Shown piece by piece: positions 44,457 to 59,690 of a stretch of DNA of 64,000 bases (its first letter is position 1; each line of letters starts with the position of its first letter). A program made the position numbers and the translations under genes. The DNA is from Arbacia lixula (lineage: Eukaryota; Echinodermata; Echinoidea; Arbacioida; Arbaciidae): assembly GCA_963669155.1 (NCBI GenBank), contig OZ022594.1, forward strand, positions 3,295,750 to 3,359,749, read 5' to 3'. Below the pieces are notes generated by a model. The model was given only the letters and a program-made list of their open reading frames with translations, was not told the DNA's origin and searched no databases.

Positions 44457-47400
44457 GCCTCTCTTTGACAACATTTTTCTTTCAATTTCTAATATGCTAC
44501 GCCTCAGGATTCAGGAATTGAGGTCTGAATTTATCTTTCTACGGATTTCTGAATTGCCGGCTCGATATTATTTTTCAAAGTAAAAATATCTGCAATTTTG
44601 TAAAGTTATGACAGAATTCTATTCAAAATGTTTCGGACTCTCGCACGCGCACGGACTGATTGACCCCAGGCCACCCGAGACCGTGCGTGAAGTTGCAACA
44701 ACTGGATACTTCCATATGTTTTGTGTATAGCCAAAAGCTTTATCCGGCTGTATGACGAAATCATCCTTTTTCTTGGTAATTGGAAATAATTGGCGAATTC
44801 ATAGAAGACAAGTTCAGCTGAAGGCTTCCGAGATAAGAAAGACAAGGTTTTATACAAAGGAAAGCAGATTATGACGCTGAAATTAAGGTATTTTTTTCAT
44901 CAATCCTTTGGAATACTTCCTGCCCGCCAGACCTGGCGTGGCGAACGGTGAGTACATGTCTAAGTGGTACACCCACCCCATCATGTTTGCATGTTGCTCA
45001 TTAGACATTTAGAATGACCCACATTATTTTTTGATCTTTTCTATTATTCCCATTGACATGTCGTGTATAGGTAAAATAGAAATGTACAATGTAGGAACCA
45101 AAATTTCAGATGAAGGGAGAGTCTACAAAATGAAACAAATAAGCTCAAAAGTGGTTAATTTCAGCACTTATTCACTGTGCATTTGGTATGAGACAATTTA
45201 GAATGCCCCCCCTTAAATTCTCACCGTTGTTTTTTTATTGGAAAAAAGCCACTGCGATATGTTCGGTGTAGTTGAGAATGATCATTGAACGTGTCATCAT
45301 GGTTCAATTGTCCGAACAATTTCGTTTGTAACAGTTGACGTCACAGTACGTACTGCAGCTGCATGTACTCTATGCATTTGCCACTTAGTATTGTATCAAA
45401 TTTAGAATGCCCCCTTTTAATTTCTCACTGTTGCTTTTTTATCGGCAAATAGCCGCTGCGATATGTTGGGTGTAGTTGAGAATGATCATTGAACGTGTCG
45501 TTACGGTTCAATTGTCCGAACAATTTTGTTTGTAACAGTTGACGTCACAGTACGTACATAGACTGCATGTACTATGCATTTGCCACTTAGTATTGTATCA
45601 AATTTAGAATGCCCCCTTTTAATTTCTCACTGTTGCTTTTTTATCGGCAAATAGCCGCTGCGATATGTTCGGTGTAGTTGAGAATGATCATTGAACGTGT
45701 CGTCATGGTTCAATTGTCCGAACAATTTCGTTTGTAACAGTTGACGTCACAGTGCGTACATATAGACTGCATGTTCTCTATGCATTTGCCACTAAGTATT
45801 GTATCAAATTTAGAATGCCCCCTTTTAATTTCTCACTGCTGCTTTTTTATCGGCAAATAGCCGCTGCGATATGTTCGGTGTAGTTGAGAATAATCATTGA
45901 ACGTGTCGTTACGGTTGAAATGTCTGAACAATTTCGTTTTAACAGTTGACGTCACAGTACGTACATAGACTGCATGTACTCTATGCATTTGCCACTTAGT
46001 ATTGTATCAAATTTAGAATGCCCCCTTTTAATTTCTCACTGTTGCTTTTTTATCGGCAAATAGCCGCTGCGATATGTTGGGTGTAGTTGAGAATAATCAT
46101 TGAACGTGTCGTTACGGTTGAAATGTCCTAACAATTTCGTTTGTAACAGTTGATGTTACAGTACGTACATATAGACTGCATATACTCTATGCATTTGCCA
46201 CTTAGTACTGTACCAAATTTAGAATGCCCCCTGCTTTTTTATTGGCAAATAGCCGCTGCGATATGTACGGTGTAGTTGAGAATAATCATTGAACGTGTCC
46301 TTACGCATGATTCAATGAACCAAATCTCTCTCTCTCCTCAGATCAGTATCCTTTCATGCATCTTTCTCCTGATGTATCAATCAATCAATCAATCTATCTA
46401 TCAATCATTCAATCAAATTAGTAAATTCTTTCACTCCTCCATGCCACACCCCCCCCCCCCCCCTCTCCTTCATTTCTTTCTCCTGATCTTTTAATCTAAA
46501 GTATGGGTCCAACCCATACACGGGAACAAAAACATATCTAGCACAGGTTTATTCTTATATATGATAATTTTAGCAATATTAGGAAATCTTCTTCCCACCG
46601 TGTTTATCTACTTTCTCTAGCTATCCTTCTGCACGTGTACTATCATGAGAGATTAATTTCATAGAGAAATAAATTGATTGACTCTGTGATTATTTTATTG
46701 TTGTGCATGGTCAATAAACAATAAATGAAATAACACTACATCATCTGGATCCAAGGAGGTCCATGATCACTTATTGCAATGGTCGCATTTTGTGCTTTGT
46801 CGGATGGGTTCGATTCCCATGATGTTCCAAATGTCAATTCAGAACTTTCATTGGTGGCGACAGCATGAATAGAGACCAAAGCTTTATGTGCACAATGTTC
46901 ATTGCATCATCAACACACAGTTGCATTATATTGCATAACTTATGGTAATGAAATATAATTTTGAATGAAAATGGTAGTTTGTTTCATTATCATAACTTGA
47001 AGTTGGCTTTGTCACAACTAGGGGTATACATCATTCTATTTACACAGTATGTGCGTGTCCTACGAATCTTTCTTTATCTGATGTCTATTGTATTTTCGTT
47101 ATTCGCCCCTTTTTTTCCTGCCCTATGATAATCTGTAGTGAATTTGTATATTCTGGATTTTGAAAAAAGTAGTCATTTTTTTGGTATCTCTCTCTCCCCC
47201 AACAGGGAATAGGGGATACATCAGACCACGATGCCACTAGAATCTTGGCCTTACTACACAAAAAGTTTACGACCTGAGTGGTAGTAGCAATGTGCTTTTT
47301 TTTTTAATGTGACTGTGTATTTTATAAATGATCGTTCGTAAACATAGAAACAGATGGGAATCAAAAAGCTCTTCATCTGATATATTACATTTCCTTTATT

Positions 47401-48165
47401 CGTACTACTTTTCTTCCCTACAATGTACAATCTATAATTAATATTTACAAAGTACCAAATTATTTAAGGCCCACACAGTGACACAACTGAGCTCTTGTGG
47501 CGCGACATTGTTTATAGAGTTCGGTGGTGGTTCTATATCAGCCCCAACCTCAAGATAGGTAAAACTTCTATAGTCGGTATGTCACATGGAGGTGGTAGAA
47601 TATAATTATGTCCTGTCCATGCCCCCCCCCCCCCAACCCAAGGTATGTAGTTGGATGTTATAAGGCCGTTAATGTCTCCCCCCCCTCCCACCAAGGTAGG
47701 TAATAGAATATAAGAGCTGTTCTCGCCCCCCTTATAGGTATGTAGTATTTAAGCTGGTCATCACCCCCCCCCCCCCCCGCCCCACAGAGGTAGATGAAAG
47801 GAGGTAAGAGCTATCGATGCCCTTCCCCCTCCCCCACATCCCCTCCCCCTAGCTGCCCCAACCTCAAGATAGGTACGACTTCTATAGTCGGTATCTCACA
47901 TGGAGGTGGTAAAATATAATTATGTCTCCCCCCCCCCTCAAGGTAGATAATAGAATGTAAGAACTGTTCTTGCCCCCTTAGTTATATAGTATTTAAGCTG
48001 GTCATCCCCCCCCCCCCCAGGTAGGTGGAAGGAGGTAAGAGCTGTCCATGCCCTTCTCCCCCCCCCCACCCCCCCACCCCAGCAGTGCTAGGGTTACACT
48101 TCTGAATTCGTACACATGCAGTACAACTCTCGTTCATTTTGTAAACAGAATTTTCGAACATTTTT
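44457..48165 (+). repeat. 3.7-kb module, copy 2b
   Basis: 3,709 bp. 204-bp markers lie at 45,272, 45,476, 45,678, 45,884, 46,087 and 46,276. (TCAA)n is at about 46,378, the B-box T-arm at 46,804 and the poly(C) minisatellite at 47,535-48,085. Confidence 0.85.
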
Positions 48166-50727
48166 GCCTCTCTTTGACAACATTTTTCTTTCAATTTCTA
48201 ATATGCTACGCCTCAGGATTCAGGAATTGAGGTCTGAATTTATCTTTCTACGGATTTCTGAATTGCCGGCTCGATATTATTTTCAAAGTAAAAATATCTG
48301 CAATTTTGTAAAGTTATGACAGAATTCTATTCAAAATGTTTCGGACTCTCGCACGCGCACGGACTGATTGACCCCAGGCCACCCGAGACCGTGCGTGAAG
48401 TTGCAACAACTGGATACTTCCATATGTTTTGTGTATAGCCAAAAGCTTTATCCGGCTGTATGACGAAATCATCCTTTTTCTTGGTAATTGGAAATAATTG
48501 GCGAATTCATAGAAGACAAGTTCAGCTGAAGGCTTCCGAGATAAGAAAGACAAGGTTTTATACAAAGGAAAGCAGATTATGACGCTGAAATTAAGGTATT
48601 CTTTTCATCAATCCTTCTTTGGCATGTTTGGAATACTTCCAGCCCGCCAGACCTGGCGTGGCGAACGGTGAGTACATGTCTAAGTGGTACACCCACCCCA
48701 TCATGTTTGCATGTTGCTCAATTAGAAGTGACATTTAGAATGACCCACATTATTTTTTGATCTTTTCTATTATTCACATTGACATGTCGTGTATAGGTAA
48801 AATAGAAATGTACAATGTAGGAACCAAAATTTCAGATGAAGGGAGAGTCTACAAAATGAAACAAATAAGCTCAAAAGTGGTTAATTTCAGCGCTTATTCA
48901 CTGTGCATTTGGTATGGGAGACAATTTAGAATGCCCCCCCTTAAATTCTCACCGTTGTTTTTTTATCGGCAAATAGCCACTGCGATATGTTTGGTGTAGT
49001 TGAAAATGATCATTGAACGTGTCGTCAACTTTCAAATTGTTGAATTGTCCGAAGAATGTCGTTTGTAGCAGTTGACGTCACGGTAAGTACATAATGCCTG
49101 TAGGAATGTGCCACTCAGTTGTACCAAATTTAGAATGCCCTGTCTCAAAGTTGTTATTTTATCGGCAAATAGCAACTGCAATATGTTTGGTGCAGTTGAG
49201 AATAATGATTGAATGTGTCTGTCAACTTTTCAAATGTTTACATGTAATTGTCTGAAGAATCTCATTTGTTTCTAGCAGTTGATGTCATATGTGACCGGTA
49301 CACTGCAGTTCTTGAGATGTTCATCTGCTATTGTACCAAAAGAAGAAAGGCCCCTCAATTTCTCACTCTTAGGTTTTGATCGGCAAATAGCCACTGCGAT
49401 ATCAGTATCATTGTATTGGCTTGAAATATGAATGCGTGGCTATGTGTATGTATTATGTACAAATTAGCGTCAAACATGTACAAGCCAATACAATTATGCA
49501 TAAAGTACATGTATGCATGATAACGGCCTGGAGAAGGGTGAGTACATGCATGAATATACCCATACGTTGAATTGTCTGAAGAATCTCATTTGCAGCAGTT
49601 GACGTCACAAATTACACTGAATGTGTGCCACTCAGCTTTGTAGACAATTTAGAATGCCCCCCACCTTAATTTCTCACTGTTGTTTTTTTATCGGCAAATA
49701 GCCACTGCGATATGTTCGATGTAGTTGAGAATAATCATTGGAGGTGTCAATCAACTTTTCAAATGTTAAATTGTCTGAAGAATCTCATTTGCAGCAGTTG
49801 ACGTCATAAGTTACCAGTACACTGCAGTCCCTGAGATGTGCATCTGGTATTGTACACAATGTAGAATGACCCCTCTTAATTTCTCACTCTAAGGTTGTTA
49901 TTGGTAAATAACCACTGCGGTATAATCGGTATAATATTATTGACTTGAAACATGAATACGTGGCTATGTGTATGGATATAATACAAATTAGCAATATATA
50001 CTATACAGCCAATACAGTTATGCCTAGTCTTGTGTATGTATGAGAATGGTGAGTACATGCATGAGTGATACACCCGTATCATATTTGCATGTTGGCACTA
50101 CTCATTAGAAATGAGATATAGAATGACCCACATTATTTATTGATCTCCTCTATTGTTCACATTGAAATGTCATGTAAAGGTAGAATAGGAATGTACAATA
50201 TAGGAAACAAAAATTTCAGATGAAGAAGAAGTCTAGAGAATTGAACAAATATGCTGAAAATTGGTTAATTTCAGTGCTTATTCGCTGTGCATTTGGTATT
50301 GTACACAATTTAGAAAGATCCCCCTTTATTTCATATTTTTAGATTTTTATTAACCTTTGCTCTGCTTTTTTGTCTCTAGCAGTTGATGTCATGAATTACA
50401 CTCTACCTGTGCATGAATGATCCCCCTCCCCCCCCCGTGATTTCTCACTGTTATTTTTTTATTAATTGCCACTGCGAAATGTTAGGCATCATCATATCGG
50501 CTTGGAACATGAATATGTGGCTCTGTGTATGCATCAGAGATGCCAAGTTCAACAAAATTGTATACGTGAGATTTTCATGACTCAGCGCATGTGTCACGTG
50601 GTGGGTTTCATCACGATATCGACGCAGATGGTATACATGTATGTATACGATTCATGGCCATACGTATAAAACCATGCGATTCTCGCGGGTGATTCATTGT
50701 ATCACATGTACGTACAAAGTACAAGTC

Positions 50728-50970
50728 ATGTTGCACTGTTTGCTGACTGCACTCTCGGCTCTCAATGCGTGTGCCAGGCCTGTAGATGGCTCGTGCGAAG
50801 GCAGCCAGTGGAAGTGTATAGCAAATCATGCTACTTTTTTTTTTTCTGTCGGGTCCCAATGCGTTAGAAATATGGATGTCATGCGTGAGATCATGAGACA
50901 GACCCTTAATGTGCGAGTAAAAGTACATTCCCGTTCACGCTGTACACAGTACGAATCCCATCCACTTTAG
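50728..50970 (+). CDS. small secreted-protein-like ORF, unit-2 copy, doubtful
   Basis: Same 80-codon frame as at 27,963, with one Ser-to-Gly change. A longer in-frame start is available at 50,641. See that entry for the signal-peptide-like start; no further support. Confidence 0.15.
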   Translation: MLHCLLTALSALNACARPVDGSCEGSQWKCIANHATFFFSVGSQCVRNMDVMREIMRQTLNVRVKVHSRSRCTQYESHPL

Positions 50971-52154
50971 GGGAATTCTTATTCACTGTGTGCACAGTGT
51001 ATTAAGCCACCATTCATTTTCAGCATGTAAACGCTCCTGGAAATAAACTATGAGGCAGGGTTAAGGTTAAGGTAAGGGTTTGAATTGACCTCTTTCTTTC
51101 CTCTTTCTCCTGCATGATCTGTCAATCAACTAAATATCTTTCTGTACCCTCTCTAGCATCTTTCTCCTGATGTATCAATAAATCAATCAATCAATTTTTT
51201 CCCTCCTGCACCCCTCCATTTTCTCCTGATCTATCAATCTAGTGTATGGGTACAAAATATACACAGGAACAAATACAAATCTGGCACAGGTTTATTCTTA
51301 TATAATTTTAGCAATATTAGGAAATCTTTTAATTTTATCCACCTTAAATTTATTTTTGTCTTTACTTGTTCTATTTGTTCTATTTGAAGAAATTAATATC
51401 TTTGACAAATTCATTGATTGAGGGCATGCGGGTATGTAGGTGGTGGTATGTAAGAGCTGTCCATGCTCCCCCCCCCCCATTCATTCTGTACACAGTAAAG
51501 CATCCATTCACTTTATTCATAGGATATGGCCCATTCACTCTGTGCACAGTGTGAATTCCATCCACTTTGCACATGGGCCTGATAACATACTTCACTCTGT
51601 ACACTTCTGTATGGTGGTGAATTCCTATTCACTGTGCACTGTGCACAGTGTACTAACTATGAGGCAGGGCTAATCCCTTTGACCTCAGTCTACTGGATGT
51701 GGAGTGGTTGTCTTGGGAACCAGCCTGATCATTATGTAAGAGTGGTGGCAGTCTGGGTTTACAGACCTCTTTAAGTTTAGAGGAGTAGTTGGGAGTTTGG
51801 AAGCACATTCCCATGAACTTTGTGTAGTCCATGAAGTAGAATCTGCATTATGAGACTACAATAAAGCATATACTGCAACTACTTTGGACAAGGCATAGCC
51901 ATGGAGTAAGGAATAGTCTTCACTCAGGGGATGAAAAATGTCCTCAAAATGTTAATTTATTGTCTGCGATGGTAGACTAAGTAGAAGAAAAGAAGTGATG
52001 CTACTTATAACAGGGAACTCCCACCTCCCTGCTGAAAAGAACTATAATATGTCTGACAAGTGTACCCCTGTTAACATATATTTCTCTTACACTCACTTCT
52101 TACTCATTTCTCTCCATCAGTCCATGCTCTATCTTTCCCTCCCTCTCATCTACC

Positions 52155-53565
52155 AATGAATTGATCTCTTTCTTTCCTCTTTCTCCTACATGATTTAATC
52201 AACCAAATATCTTTCTCTCCTCTGTTCAGTGTCCTTTTCTGCATCTTTCTCCTGATGTATCAATCAATCAATCGATTAGTCAACTTTTTCACTCTCTCTC
52301 GCCCACCCCCCCTTTCCTTCATTTCTTTCTCCTGATCTATCAACCTAGTGTATGGGTCCAACCCATACACAGGACCAAAAACATATCTGGCACAGGTTTA
52401 TTCTTATATAATTTTAGCAATATTTATTATGAATTGATCTCATTCTTTCCTCTTTCTCCTACATGATTTAATCAACCAAATCTCTTTCTCTCCTCAGATC
52501 AGTATCCTTTCCGCATCTTTCTCCTGATGTATCAATCAATCAATCAATCAATCTATCCATCAATCGATTAGTCAACTTTTTCACTCTCCCTGCCCCCCCC
52601 CCTTTCCTTCATTTCTTTCTCCTGATCTATCAATCTAGTGTATGGGTCCAACCCATACACAGGACCAAAAACATATCTGGCACAGGTTTATTCTTATATA
52701 ATTTTAGCAATATTTATTATGAATTGATCTCATTCTTTCCTCTTTCTCCTACATGATTTAATCAACCAAATCTCTTTCTCTCCTCAGATCAGTATCCTTT
52801 CCGCATCTTTCTCCTGATGTATCAATCAATCAATCAATCAATCTATCCATCAATCGATTAGTCAACTTTTTCACTCTCCCTGCCCCCCCCCCCCTTTCCT
52901 TCATTTCTTTCTCCTGATCTATCAATCTAGTGTATGGGTCCAACCCATACACAGGACCAAAAACATATCTGGCACAGGTTTATTCTTATATAATTTTAGC
53001 AATATTTATTATGAATTGATCTCTTTCTTTCCTCTTTCAGATCTCAGATCAGTATCCTTTCCGCATCTTTCTCCTGATGTATCAATCAATCAATCAATCA
53101 ATCTATCCATCAATCGATTAGTCAACTTTTTCACTCTCCCTGCCCCCCCCCCCCTTTCCTTCATTTCTTTATCCTGATCTATCAATCTAGTGTATGGGTC
53201 CAACCCAAACACAGGACCAAAAACATATCTGGCACAGGTTTATTCTTATATAATTTTAGCAATATTTATTATGAATTGATCTCTTTCTTTCCTCTTTCTC
53301 CTACATGATTTAATCAACCAAATCTCTTTCTCTCCTCAGATCAGTATCCTTTCCTGCATCTTTCTCCTGATGTATCAATCAATCAATCAATCTATCAATC
53401 AATCGATTAGTCAACTTTTTCACTCTCCCTGCCCCCCCCCCCCCTTTCCTTCATTTCTTTCTCCTGATCTATCAATCTAGTGTATGGGTACAAAATATAC
53501 ACAGGAACAAATACATATCTGGCACAGGTTTATTCTTATATAATTTTAGCAATATTAGGAAATCT
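52155..53565 (+). repeat. tandem (TCAA)n modules (unit 2, five copies)
   Basis: CCTGATGTATCAATC recurs at 52,251, 52,523, 52,813, 53,073 and 53,366, giving steps of 272, 290, 260 and 293. Copies 2 to 4 share CCGCATC for CCTGCATC and CTATCCATCAATCG, so they arose from one another recently. Two further copies are at 54,487 and 54,597, only 110 bp apart because the first is truncated. Confidence 0.85.
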
Positions 53566-56092
53566 TTTAATTTTATCCACCTTAAATTTATTTTTGTCTT
53601 TACTTGTTCTATTTGTTCTATTTGAAGAAATTAATTTCTTTGACAAATTCATTGATTGAGGGCATGCGGGTATGTAGGTGGTGGTATGTAAGAGCTGTCT
53701 ATGCCCCCCCCCCCATTCATTCTGTACACAGTAAAGCATCCATTCACTTTATTCATAGGATATGGCCCATTCACTCTGTGCACAGTGTGAATTCCATCCA
53801 CTTTGCACATGGGCCTGATAACATACTTCACTCTGTACACTTCTGTATGGTGGTGAATTCCTATTCACTGTGCACTGTGCACAGTGTACTAACTATGAGG
53901 CAGGGCTAATCCCTTTGACCTCAGTCTACTGGATGTGGAGTGGTTGTCTTGGGAACCAGCCTGATCATTATGTAAGAGTGGTGGCAGTCTGGGTTTACAG
54001 ACCTCTTTAAGTTTAGAGGAGTAGTTGGGAGTTTGGAAGCACATTCCCATGAACTTTGTGTAGTCCATGAAGTAGAATCTGCATTATGAGACTACAATAA
54101 AGCATAAACTGCAACTACTTTGGACAAGGCATAGCCATGGAGTAAGGAATAGTCTTCACTCAGGGGATGAAAAATGTCCTCAAAATGTTAATTTATTGTC
54201 TGCGATGGTAGACTAAGTAGAAGAAAAGAAGGGATGCTACTTATAACAGGGAACTCCCACCTCCCTGCTGAAAAGAACTATAATATGACTGGCAAGTGTA
54301 CCCCTGTTAACATATATTTCTCTTACACTCACTCCTTACTCATTTCTCTCCATCAGTCCATGCTCTATCTTTCCCTCCCTCTCATCTACCAATGAATTGA
54401 TCTCTTCCTTTCCTCTTTCTCCTACATGATTTAATCAACCAAATATCTTTCTCTCCTCTGTTCAGTGTCCTTTTCTGCATCTTTCTCCTGATGTATCAAT
54501 CAATCAATCGATTAGTCAACTTTTTCACTCTCTCTCGCCCCCCCCCCTTTCCTTCATTTCTTTCTCTCAGATCAGTATCCTTTCCTGCATCTTTTTCCTG
54601 ATGTATCAATCAATCAATCAATCTATCAGTCAATCGATTAGTCAACTTTTTCACTCTCCCTGCCCCCCCCCCCCCTTTCCTTCATTTCTTTCTCCTGATC
54701 TATCAATCTAGTGTATGGGTCCAACCCATACACACGAACAAAAACATATCTGGCACAGGTTTATTCTTATATAATTTTAGCAATATTTATCTATAGGAAA
54801 TCTTCTTCCTACCATGTTTATCTACTTTCTCCTTTCCTTCTGCACATGTACTATAATGAGAGATTAATTTAAAAGACAAATGAATTAATTGACTCTTTGA
54901 TTATTTTATTGTTGTGCATGGTCAATAAACAATAAATGAAATAACACTACATCATCTGGATCCAAGGAGGTCCATGATCACTTATTGCAATGGTCGCATT
55001 TTGTGCTTTGTCGGATGGGTTCGACTCCCATGATGTTCCAAATGTCAATTCAGAACTTTCATTGGTGGCGACAGCATGAATAGAGACCAAAGCTTTATGT
55101 GCACAATGTTCATTGCATCATCAACACACAGTTGCATTATATTGCATAACTTATGGTAATGAAATATAATTTTGAATGAAAATGGTAGTTTGTTTCATTA
55201 TCATAACTTGAAGTTGGCTTTATCACAACTAGGGGTATACATCATTCTATTTACACAGTATGTGCGTGTCCTTCGAATCTTTCTTTATCTGATGTCTATT
55301 GTATTTTCTTTATACGCCCCTTTTTTTTCCTGCCCTATGATAATCTGTAGTGAATTTGTATATTATTGATTTTGAGAAAAGTAATCATTTTTTATATTTC
55401 TCCCCCCCCCCCCCCAACAGGAATAGGGGATACATCAGACCATGATGCCACTAAAATCTTGGCCTTACAATTGGCCTTGCAGACCTACAGAAACAGTTAA
55501 GGACCTGAGTGGTAGTAGCAATGTGCTTTTTTTTAATGTGACTGCGTATTTTATGAATGATCGTGTGTAAACATAGAAACAGATTGGAAATTAAATAGCT
55601 TTTAATCTAATATATAACATTTCCTTTACTCGCACCACTTTTTTTTCCCTACAATGTACAATCTATAATTCATTACAAAGCACCAAATTCTTAAAAGCCC
55701 ACACAGTGACACAACTGAGCTCTTGTGGCGCGATATTGTTAATAGAGGGTGATGTGTTTGGTGGTGGTTCTATATCAGGCCCAACCTCAAGATAGGTAAA
55801 ACTTCTATAGTCGGTATCTCACATGCGAGCGATAGTAGCGGCAATGTTTCATATAGGCATGTTTACACAAAATAAGCGGTATGTGCACATGTGTGTAAGC
55901 ATTGTTTAAACTTTGTGTAGCTTCGGTCAAGTTTGTGAAGTTTGATCGAATTACCAGTCTGACAAGCGCACAATGTGTGTGACTGATGTGTACAGGTCAA
56001 CAGGCCTTTCGCAAAGCCTGTACGCACCTCTACTCCCCATTGGTACTGACGATTGTGCACTTTCAATACTTCCTTCTCCCTTTCCTTTGTAG

Positions 56093-56254
56093 AGTCCACC
56101 TGTTTCCACAGAGGACCTCGATCTCATCCAACAACTCGCCTCTTTGACAGTTCCTGGAAGCTCATCGCCTTTTGAAATGCAGCTCCTTGGACCTCGGACC
56201 CATTACCAGATAAAGCCAGCTCCTTGACAGTTGATTCTGTGGCTACTGGATTAG
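56093..56254 (+). pseudogene. exon-like ORF, unit-2 copy with premature stop
   Basis: Same acceptor and frame as 32,982-33,143, but codon 45 is TGA (56,225-56,227) where unit 1 has CGA. The last nine residues, including the RQLILWLLD end, are lost. The change is a C-to-T transition at a CpG. If the unit-1 frame is real, this copy is truncated. Confidence 0.4.
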
Positions 56255-57610
56255 AATCCCTGGTTAGAAACAAAAAGATATTGGAACAACAATTGCATAT
56301 CTTGCTATTTGTTGAGTTCTACAAAAAACTGCTTAGATTCTAAGATGAAGTTAACAACAGTCTTTAAATAACTGATGGAGCTACCTTGTGGACATGAATG
56401 TAATATTTAAGGATATGTCATTAATCACAAGTAAATAGTCTCAACTTATGCTGTTGCCACCAATGAATGTTCTCATTTGATATTTGGAACATCATGGGAA
56501 TCGAACCCATCCAACAAAGCACAAAATGTGACCATTGCAATACATGATTAAGACCAAACATGATACCTTCCTTGTATACAGATGCAATCAAAATAATGAA
56601 CGTGCATATAAATGAGATTCCTTTTTTATTGGTCATGTACAATAAACATGCAGTCATCTTAAGAATAATTATCAGTGTATGTATCCTGAATCATTTCAAC
56701 ATAATAATAAATTTGCAATGAGGGGGAGAGAAAAGCAGAACAGCATTAGCAAGGGTTTGATTGATGGATATGGAAAAAGATTGAGTGAGGTACGAAAGAT
56801 TGATTTATAAATAAAAAGAAAGAGAGAGAAAATGAGGGAAGGAAAGAGTTTGAGAAGAATTTGATAGATCAGGAAAAATGAAAGAGTGAGGGTAAAATAT
56901 TGCTTGCTTGATTGATTGATTGATTGATTGATAGATACACAAGAAAAAAACAAAGAGAAAGCAAAAAAGGGAATGAAGTAAAAGAGGTTGATTGATTGAT
57001 TGATATTTCAGAAGGAAAGAGTGAGGGTGATAGATTGGTTGACTGATAGATAGAAGAAAGAGAAAGATAGAAACGGAAGGACAGAAAGAAAATAGATTTA
57101 TGCACACTATTAAGTTTGTGCGCGCAGACAGAAATGCTATTGAAACTGTGTAGGCTAAAAGATAAGGTGCAGATTGGTGAATTACTGCTACATAGTAGTA
57201 CTCAGATCAGCATGCATACTGCATTGCAACACGGCTAGCTGCATGTGATCATGTACATGTGTGCAGGTTCATACCTTTTGCACTAGCTACGTAATACATG
57301 TAATGTACACATGTTCATACTTCTTGCACTATGCAATATATGTAATACATGTACACATGTTAATAATACTTCTAGCACTAGCTATAATACATGTAATTCT
57401 ACCAGTTCGAGTTCAGCTCCGGTCTCAAGTACTAGCAATAGTACTCAGATCAGCATATCGCACTACAACATAGCTAGCACTGAATGTAGGCAGGTACATG
57501 TACGCGTGTTCATACTTCTTGCACTAGCTAGCAAGGATAGATAAACGGTTAATCAGTCAAATCAGATACCGTAATTACATGCTGGGCTGACACGTATACT
57601 AACAGAGTTA
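56255..57610. repeat. inverted B-box and (TCAA)n modules and CATGTA repeat (unit 2)
   Basis: Counterparts of 33,144-34,500. The inverted T-arm is at 56,494-56,510, (TTGA)n runs are near 56,911-56,933 and 56,990-57,003, and CATGTA-rich repeats lie at 57,240-57,545. Confidence 0.65.
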
Positions 57611-58210
57611 AGATTAATAGATTAGAAAAAAGACAGAATTTTATTCACAGGTAGTTATACATGTGACAATTTTAAATCATTTGACAACTAACAGAAAATG
57701 ACATTTCCAAATTGAACAATGGCGCAAGTGCCTACGGACTTTAACCCACACTTGATAATTGTGTGGCCAGTCTCGGCAGCCAGTATATCATGGGGATGTC
57801 TGTAGTTCTAACAAGCCGACAATTGTAAACAAAGTTACCAACATAAACACATACAATTTCTGTATCAAAATCCTAGCTTGTAGTGTACACCATTTGTTAT
57901 TGTAACCTGTCTTACATCATAATTGTATGGCTTTTGAAACCTTCTGGATCTGGATGTTGTACAGTGCAGGACCTTTAGGTATAATGCACCGGATAAGGAG
58001 AGGGCGCGGATGAGTTTAGTCGAAACATAGGTGGCTTTCTTCAATCTTGGCTTTAACCACCTCTGGTGATGTACTCTTCACAACTTCGTTTGGGAGTTGA
58101 TTCCAGGCCAGTGTCGTATTCACAAAAAATGAGTTTCTTAATTGCCTTTAAGAGCGAACATGAACAAAAAAGAACTCTTCATCTACATGTTTGGGCTTTT
58201 ACATTTCCCT
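57611..58210 (-). pseudogene. LINE 3' end with RT C-terminal fragment (unit 2)
   Basis: Counterpart of 34,501-35,100. The RT tail reads on the minus strand from 58,186 to the stop at 58,018-58,016, with the same internal stop and the same AATAAA end. The insertion therefore predates the unit duplication. Confidence 0.7.
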
Positions 58211-59690
58211 GGATTTGGATTGGATTGTTGAATTACTAGTAGTACTCAGATCAGCATATATTGCATTGCAACATGGCTAGCTGCATGTGCACTGCCACTA
58301 GCTATGTAAACAATACATGATGTATGCAGGTTCATACTTCTTGCCCTACATGTAGCTACGTAATACCTGTTATTCTACATATGCTACGTAATACCTATAA
58401 TTCTACATGCTACGTAATACGTGTAATTCTACATGCTGCGTAATACATGTAATTCTACATGCTGCGTAATACATGTAATTCTACATGCTACGTAATACAT
58501 GTACGCATGTTGATACCTCTTTCACTAGCTACGTAAACCGTTTACGCAAGTTCATACTTCTGTTACTGTCTACGTACATGCATGCAGGTACACATATTCA
58601 TATACTTCATGCACTACCTACGTTGTACAGACTACGTAATAGGCCTACATGTATGCATGTTAATACTTCTTGCATCAGCTACGTAATAAGTATGTAATTC
58701 TACATGCTACGTTCTACGCATGTTCATACTAGCTATGTAATACATGTAATTCTACATGCTATTTAATACATGTAATACATTATCCCTGGGACTGCTCACT
58801 GCGTGAACGGGCTGGTCTCAGCATAAAGTAGACCGAAAAATCATTCTCTATAGGACGTTGGATCCGCTGAGATTGCATGCCATCTATGTCCAAAAATGTC
58901 ATTTTGATTAAACTCGAATGAGACGGTTATTCCTGTCTAAGACTAAGTATAAAGTAGCACTAGCTACATGTACGTAAAAACTAATAGGAGAAGAATGCTG
59001 CGTAATACATTTAATTCTACATGCTGCGTAATACATGTAATTCTACATGCTGCGTAATACATGTAATTCTACATGCTACGTAATACGTGTAATTCTACAT
59101 GCTACGTAATACGTGTAATTCTACATGCTGCGTAATACATGTAATTCTACATGCTGCGTAATACATGTAATTCTACATGCTGCGTAATACATGTAATTCT
59201 ACATGCTACGTAATACGTGTAATTCTACATGCTACGTAATACGTGTAATTCTACATGCTGCGTAATACATGTAATTCTACATGCTACGTAATACGTGTAA
59301 TTCTACATGCTACGTAATACGTGTAATTCTACATGCTGCGTAATACATGTAATTCTACATGCTGCGTAATACATGTAATTCTACATGCTACGTAATACAT
59401 GTACGCATGTTGATACCTCTTTCACTAGCTACGTAAACCGTTTACGCAAGTTCATACTTCTGTCACTGTCTACGTACATGCATGCAGGTACACATGTTCA
59501 TATACTTCATGCACTACCTACGTTGTACAGACTACGTAATAGGCCTACATGTATGCATGTTAATACTTCTTGCATCAGCTACGTAATAAGTATGTAATTC
59601 TACATGCTACGTTCTACGCATGTTCATACTAGCTATGTAATACATGTAATTCTACATGCTATTTAATACATGTAATACATTATCCCTGGG
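58211..59690 (+). repeat. 26-bp minisatellite higher-order repeat (unit 2)
   Basis: 26-bp arrays at about 58,370-58,500 and 58,993-59,400. The segment marker GCATGTTGATACC is at 58,505 and 59,405 (step 900). Two higher-order copies here against three in unit 1. Confidence 0.85.

Larger units (their letters stand above)
48166..55825 (+). repeat. expanded third module, copy 2c
   Basis: Counterpart of 24,376-32,714. Diverged 204-bp monomers lie at 48,920-49,410, 49,570-49,930 and 50,270-50,480, with the empty transposon site at 49,414-49,415. The internal direct duplication is 2,236 bp (GGGAACCAGCC at 51,715 and 53,951) instead of 2,001 bp. The B-box T-arm is at 55,015. Confidence 0.75.
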